Shown here: piece after piece, positions 52,430 through 56,453 of the stretch
Layout of the letters: every line of letters begins with the position of its first letter
Position numbering within the stretch: position 1 is the first letter of the stretch
Source of the DNA: Nostoc sp. LPT
Lineage (GTDB): Bacteria; Cyanobacteriota; Cyanobacteriia; Cyanobacteriales; Nostocaceae
Assembly (NCBI RefSeq): GCF_017115165.1
Contig: NZ_JABXKF010000050.1
Coordinates: 1-56,453, forward strand
Direction: 5' to 3'
Length of the DNA: 56,453 bases
Notes under the pieces: generated by a model
Told to the model about the DNA's origin: nothing
Databases searched by the model: none
The model's input: the letters and a program-made list of their open reading frames with translations, nothing else
Program-made: the position numbers and the translations under genes

Positions 52430-52534
52430 GAACTCCGTTCATCAACTTCGGAACTGGATTCATCCACCTCAGATACTCCTTCATCCACCTCAGAACTCCG
52501 TTCATCCACCTCAGATACTCGTTCATCTAGCTCA
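52430..52534. repeat. 21-bp tandem array C (5 units)
   Basis: Five units of consensus GAACTCCGTTCATCCACCTCA between susA and the phosphorylase fusion, with GAACT/GATACT alternation at the unit start. The frames give heptapeptide repeats (SSTSELR). The unit sequence is unrelated to arrays A and B, but the period is the same. Confidence 0.88.
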
Positions 52535-52562
52535 AAGACTCAAAATCTCTACTCCCCAATTT

Positions 52563-55500
52563 ATGCAAACAAAAGGTCGTTCTCGCCATTTTATCTACAC
52601 AGACTGGATATTAATCGAAACCCAGTTTGACCCTGAGCAATTGCACTCCAAAGAAACCGTCTTTACAATCGGCAATGGATACCTGGGAACAAGAGGCAGT
52701 TTTGAGGAAGGTTATCCTCATGCATTGCCAGCTACTTTTATCCACGGTGTCTACGATGATGTGCCTGTGGTGTACACTGAACTGGTAAATTGCCCTGACT
52801 GGCTACCCTTGGTAGTGATTGTGAATGGCGATCGCTTCCGTCTCGATCAAGGTGAGATATTGAGCTACGATCGCCAGCTTGATTTACGCCAAGGACTACT
52901 GATTCGTGCTGTGCGTTGGCGCTCTCCCAGTGGGAATATCATAGACATTAGCTTTCAACGCTTTGCTAGTCTTGCAGATCCGCACGTGTTGGCGTTACGC
53001 TGCGATATAACGCCAGTAGATTTTGATGCGTTAATCGAAGTTCAAGCTAGCATCAATGGCTATCCAGAAAATCAGGGTTTCAATCACTGGGAAGAATTAG
53101 ACCAGGGCAACACTAACCAAGAAATCTGGTTGCAACGCCGTACACGCAACTCTCGAATTGAACTTGGTATGGCTGCTAAGGTGACAATATTAGGCACTAA
53201 AGCATCTTTGCAAGTCAATACCGCACCTGGTTATCCTACCTTGAGTACAACCTTCTTGGCTAAAGCGCAGCAGACCGTGACAGTGGAAAAACTCGTGACA
53301 GTTTTTACCTCGCGGGAGATTGAAACACCAGTGCCAGCAGCTCAAGAAAAACTCACACACCTGCCAGACTACGCGACATTACTAAAAGCTCATAAACAGG
53401 CATGGGATGAGGTTTGGCAGCAAAGTGACATCCTGATTGAGGGGGATAGCACAGCTACTTTTGCTGTTCGCTACAATCTGTTTCAACTGCTGATTGCTGC
53501 CTCACGGGATGATGACAAGGTAAGCATTCCTGCTAAAACCCTTTCTGGGTTTGGCTATCGCGGTCATATCTTTTGGGATACAGAAATTTTTATGCAGCCC
53601 TTATTTCTGTTTACCCAACCAGCGATCGCCCGCAACTTACTCAGTTACCGTTGGCACACTTTAAATGGAGCTAGACGTAAGGCAGTCCATTACGGCTATA
53701 AAGGGGCAATGTTTGCCTGGGAAAGTGCTGATTCTGGAGATGAAGTGACACCACGTTGGGCTATCGGCAGTGATTTTTATGGTGAAGACGTGCGGATTTG
53801 GTGCCGTGATCGCGAAATTCACATCAATGCAGATATCCCCTACGCTGTTTGGAACTACTGGCAAGCGACTGGTGATGATGACTGGATGCAAAAGTGCGGC
53901 GCAGAGGTGATCTTGGATGCCGCTATCTTTTGGGGTAGCCGGGTGGAATTTAATTCTGAGCAGGATCGGTATGAAATTCGGGGAGTAATCGGAGCCGATG
54001 AATACCATGAATTAGTCCATAACAACGCCTTTACAAACCGGATGGCGCAATGGCATTTAGAGAAAGCGATCCTAGTCTATGATTGGTTAGCTCACAAATT
54101 CCCCGAACGAGCCACGGAACTAGAACAGAAACTAAAGCTCACCCTAGAGGAGCGATCGCACTGGCAAGATATCATCGCCAAAATATTGTTTTTCTATGAC
54201 CCACTAACAGAACTAATCGAGCAATGCGAGGGATTTTTCCAATTGGAAGATATCAACTTAGCAGATTATGAACCACGCGATCGCTCCATGCAACCGATCT
54301 TGGGTATGGAGAAAACCAACAAATCTCAAGTACTCAAGCAGCCAGACGTATTAATGCTCCTATATTTAATGCGGGAATCAGCAGATTTTCCCTACAACGA
54401 AAAAGCATTGCAGACAAACTGGGACTACTACGCACCCCGCACTGATATTACTTATGGTTCGTCTCTTGGCCCAGCAGTGCAAGCGATTTTAGCTTCCGAT
54501 TTGGGCAAATCAACTGAAGCTTACAAACAGTTTATGCAGGCGTTAATGGTGGATCTTGAAGATAATCGAGGTAACACCAACGATGGAATTCACGGTGCTA
54601 GTGCTGGTGGCATTTGGCAAGCTGTAATTTTTGGATTCGGCGGCATCCAATTAACTGAAAATGGCCCTGTAGCCAACCCTCACCTACCCCCTGGCTGGAC
54701 GCGCTTAAAGTTTAAACTGCACTGGCGCGGGAAATGGCACGACTTCGATCTACATCAGGGACAAGTCGCCCAAGACATAACTCGTCAACTAGAATATCTC
54801 CAACTTTCTCTCTCCCCCGATCCCTCATCCTCCCCTGCCTCCCCTGCTCCCTCATCGTCCCCTGCCTCCCCTGCTCCCTCATCCTCCCCTGCTCCCTCAT
54901 CGTCCCCTGCCTCCCCTGCTCCCTCATCCTCCCCACTCCTTGCAACTCACAACCCCAACATCCAAGGATTCATCTTCGATTTAGATGGTGTACTAACAGA
55001 TACAGCAGAACTTCACTATTTAGGTTGGCAAAAGCTAGCAGATGAAGAGGGTATACCGTTTAATCGGGAAGCTAATGAAGCCTTGCGGGGTGTATCTCGT
55101 CGTGCATCCCTGATGCTGATTCTGAGAGATAGACCGTATTCGGAAGCACAAATCGAGGAGATGATGGAGCGCAAGAATCGCTATTATGTCGAATTGCTCC
55201 AAAAGATGACACCGAAGGATTTGTTGCCAGGTGCGATCGCCTTGTTGGATGAACTGCGGCAAGCTGGTATTAAGATCGGTATTGGGTCAGGGAGTAAAAA
55301 TGCCCGCCCAGTGCTAGAGCAATTGGGCATTATGGACAAAGTAGATGCGATTGCAGATGGTTACAGCGTACAAGAACCCAAGCCAGCACCCGACCTATTT
55401 CTGTACGCAGCCAAGCAGCTAGGAATCGAACCAGAGCAATCTGTGGTTGTAGAAGATGCCGCAGCAGGTGTTGAAGCCGCTTTAGCCGCTGGTATGTGGG

Positions 55501-55622
55501 CAGTAGGACTCGGCCCTGTTGAACGAGTTGGAGCCGCTCATATTGTTTTACCCAGCCTAGCAGGTATAAAATGGGCAGACCTACGAGAGCAATTGAGTAA
55601 CATTTCCAGACAAAAACAGTGA
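52563..55622 (+). CDS. GH65 glycoside phosphorylase fused to beta-phosphoglucomutase
   Basis: 1019 residues. About 1-745 is a GH65 phosphorylase: WILIETQFDPEQLHSKETVF and IGNGYLGTRGSFEEG (N-terminal beta domain), GHIFWDTEIFMQPLFLFTQP, VIGADEYHELVHNNAFTNRM with the general acid Glu480, and SSLGPAVQAILASDLGKSTE, the phosphate loop. Residues about 750-795 are a Ser/Pro/Ala linker. About 800-1019 is a HAD-type beta-phosphoglucomutase: FIFDLDGVLTDTAELHYLGW (Asp806 and Asp808), IGIGSGSKNARPVLEQLG, then KPAPDLFLYAAKQLG and VVVEDAAAGVEAALAAGMWA. GH65 enzymes split an alpha-linked glucobiose with phosphate to glucose + beta-glucose 1-phosphate, and betaPGM converts this to glucose 6-phosphate. The specificity (maltose, kojibiose, trehalose or other) cannot be read from sequence. 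Confidence 0.93.
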   Translation: MQTKGRSRHFIYTDWILIETQFDPEQLHSKETVFTIGNGYLGTRGSFEEGYPHALPATFIHGVYDDVPVVYTELVNCPDWLPLVVIVNGDRFRLDQGEILSYDRQLDLRQGLLIRAVRWRSPSGNIIDISFQRFASLADPHVLALRCDITPVDFDALIEVQASINGYPENQGFNHWEELDQGNTNQEIWLQRRTRNSRIELGMAAKVTILGTKASLQVNTAPGYPTLSTTFLAKAQQTVTVEKLVTVFTSREIETPVPAAQEKLTHLPDYATLLKAHKQAWDEVWQQSDILIEGDSTATFAVRYNLFQLLIAASRDDDKVSIPAKTLSGFGYRGHIFWDTEIFMQPLFLFTQPAIARNLLSYRWHTLNGARRKAVHYGYKGAMFAWESADSGDEVTPRWAIGSDFYGEDVRIWCRDREIHINADIPYAVWNYWQATGDDDWMQKCGAEVILDAAIFWGSRVEFNSEQDRYEIRGVIGADEYHELVHNNAFTNRMAQWHLEKAILVYDWLAHKFPERATELEQKLKLTLEERSHWQDIIAKILFFYDPLTELIEQCEGFFQLEDINLADYEPRDRSMQPILGMEKTNKSQVLKQPDVLMLLYLMRESADFPYNEKALQTNWDYYAPRTDITYGSSLGPAVQAILASDLGKSTEAYKQFMQALMVDLEDNRGNTNDGIHGASAGGIWQAVIFGFGGIQLTENGPVANPHLPPGWTRLKFKLHWRGKWHDFDLHQGQVAQDITRQLEYLQLSLSPDPSSSPASPAPSSSPASPAPSSSPAPSSSPASPAPSSSPLLATHNPNIQGFIFDLDGVLTDTAELHYLGWQKLADEEGIPFNREANEALRGVSRRASLMLILRDRPYSEAQIEEMMERKNRYYVELLQKMTPKDLLPGAIALLDELRQAGIKIGIGSGSKNARPVLEQLGIMDKVDAIADGYSVQEPKPAPDLFLYAAKQLGIEPEQSVVVEDAAAGVEAALAAGMWAVGLGPVERVGAAHIVLPSLAGIKWADLREQLSNISRQKQ
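54812..54945. repeat. Spacer-type repeat inside the GH65-betaPGM coding region
   Basis: Tandem TCCCCTGCC/TCCCCTGCT and CCCTCATCGTCC units (54812-54945) encode the linker. The same kind of sequence, CCCCTGCCTCCCCTGCTCC, is an untranslated spacer upstream of pyrR at about 2645-2670. Confidence 0.85.
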
Positions 55623-55660
55623 ACAAATCAGAATCGTTTGATTACTTACAGCAGATTTGA

Positions 55661-55715
55661 AGGAAGTTCAGTAGTGCTGAGTATTGAGTGCTGAGTGCTG
55701 AGTGCCCAGTAGTAC
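55661..55715. repeat. Heptamer repeats (GAGTGCT)
   Basis: TGAGTGC units in tandem (TATTGAG TGCTGAG TGCTGAG TGCCCAG) follow the fusion gene. The rest of the 480-bp spacer to 56104 is AT-rich with no gene, apart from a hairpin GCCGAG-TTA-CTCGGC at 55867-55881. Confidence 0.7.
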
Positions 55716-55866
55716 CCCATAGTTAAAACTAGGGGATTGAAAACTTGGACGTATTTTTTCTTGCACTACGTGTCTCAAAAAAAATAAAAATATTTTTTTC
55801 ATAAATAAATTTAGGGGCGCGACTACCCTATATGCTGAGTGCAATTAATTTTACTTTTTACTCTAA

Positions 55867-55881
55867 GCCGAGTTACTCGGC
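55867..55881. other. Short perfect stem-loop
   Basis: GCCGAG and CTCGGC around TTA, within the flanks TAA and ACTTA. It lies about 220 bp upstream of the PAS protein start. Its role is not evident. Confidence 0.4.
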
Positions 55882-56104
55882 ACTTAGCACTGTTTTGGTG
55901 AAGTAGATAACGATTCCTCTTAAAGCCAGCTAGAAAGAGTGTTTTACTTCTGAATTCTGCTGTATTCAGTCCTAATTACCCCAAAGAACTAAAATTACCT
56001 AAAACTACACTGAAATTACTGATAACTGCTAAACTCCAAAAGCTAAGATCGTCCAAGTAGGGAATCTAAAATAAAACCCAACTTTAAAATTTAGGAGCAA
56101 AAGC

Positions 56105-56404
56105 GTGAATTTGGACGATTTAGCTTTGCAGATAGAGAACATGCGTAAGCGCGTCGCCCTCTTGCAACGCCAAAGTGAACAGCAAAAAGCACAGGCAGAT
56201 ATTGAACTCGTCAACGCAGTATTCAAAGAAGTTTACCTAGCTTTGGAAGAACTACAACTAGTAAATGAAGATTTAAAGCAGCAGAATGAAGGATTATCCA
56301 ACACTCAACAGGACTTGGTAGCTCAAGGTCAGCGCTACCAAGAACTATTTGAGGAAGTACCAGACGCTTATTTTGTGACTGATACAAAAGGGATAATTCC
56401 CTAG
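56105..56404 (+). CDS. Truncated PAS-domain sensor protein
   Basis: 99 residues. GTG at 56105 with ribosome binding site AGGAG at 56092-56096, so initiation looks genuine. A long coiled coil occupies 1-75 (LALQIENMRKRVALLQRQ, then ALEELQLVNEDLKQQNEGLS). It leads into a PAS domain, YQELFEEVPDAYFVTDTKGI, that stops after 20 residues at TAG 56402-56404. In PAS kinases the domain continues for 90 residues. The window ends 49 bp later, so I cannot see whether an insertion or a frameshift caused the stop. Confidence 0.65.
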   Translation: MNLDDLALQIENMRKRVALLQRQSEQQKAQADIELVNAVFKEVYLALEELQLVNEDLKQQNEGLSNTQQDLVAQGQRYQELFEEVPDAYFVTDTKGIIP

Positions 56405-56453
56405 CTATCTAATTGGTATACAAAGCAGGTAAGCTGAAAACTTGCATCTAGCA

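Overview
The window looks like chromosome from a filamentous, heterocyst-forming cyanobacterium of the Nostoc/Anabaena group. The octamer GCGATCGC (HIP1) is scattered through genes and spacers. Many spacers carry heptanucleotide tandem repeats (STRR type). The genes also fit: a cyAbrB regulator, DUF4336 and DUF4327 proteins, a cyanophycinase-like peptidase, a sucrose synthase, PilJ/PixJ-type GAF proteins and a TPR-fused Ser/Thr kinase. I cannot assign a species. No tRNA, rRNA or CRISPR array was seen.

Layout. 1-9.7 kb: cyAbrB, an Rrf2 regulator, cobD, pyrR, a membrane protein with four tandem GAF domains, purN, a lone sugar ABC permease, a nuclease lipoprotein and a di-iron ferritin-like protein. 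9.7-20 kb: a decayed gene fragment, a DhaM-HPr-EI phosphorelay fusion, a 21-bp repeat array, small secreted proteins, DUF4336, an antitoxin with a vapC split by a 99-bp MITE, a DUF697 GTPase, and IS5 and IS200/605-type transposase remnants. 20.1-29.2 kb: one 3041-residue RHS/Calx-beta/cadherin/VWD/DUF4114 exoprotein, followed by a second 21-bp array. 29.8-38.7 kb: an antitoxin, a hybrid histidine kinase, a rhomboid homologue lacking its catalytic residues, a kinase-TPR protein, a cyanophycinase-like peptidase, decayed gene tails and a Uma2 nuclease. 39-48 kb: a short LeuA-like enzyme, a ParDE pair, the rpmG-rpsR-RNase operon, an RDD protein, a PEP-CTERM-like protein, moeA and a cysteine-desulfurase-like protein. 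47.8-49.5 kb: a MITE with a second MITE nested inside it, DUF4327, and a DUF442 pseudogene. 50-56.4 kb: susA, then a GH65 phosphorylase fused to beta-phosphoglucomutase, then a truncated PAS protein.

Functional links. rpmG-rpsR-RNase is a translation/RNA operon. susA followed by GH65-betaPGM is a disaccharide breakdown node that would feed UDP-glucose and glucose 6-phosphate into metabolism. The toxin-antitoxin modules are in different states: ParDE is intact, the vapC is broken by a MITE, and one antitoxin has no toxin beside it.

The most notable observations are these. (1) GAF domains 2-4 of the 860-residue membrane protein carry both cysteines of DXCF-type cyanobacteriochromes, 28 residues apart, and the protein has no output domain. 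(2) Removing the MITE from vapC together with one TA copy restores a 147-codon frame exactly. (3) The nested MITE insertion can be dated relative to its host element because an uninterrupted copy lies elsewhere in the window. (4) Two 21-bp arrays 16.6 kb apart are the same repeat family in opposite orientation. (5) The linker joining GH65 to beta-phosphoglucomutase looks like captured spacer repeat DNA. (6) The rhomboid has lost both catalytic residues.
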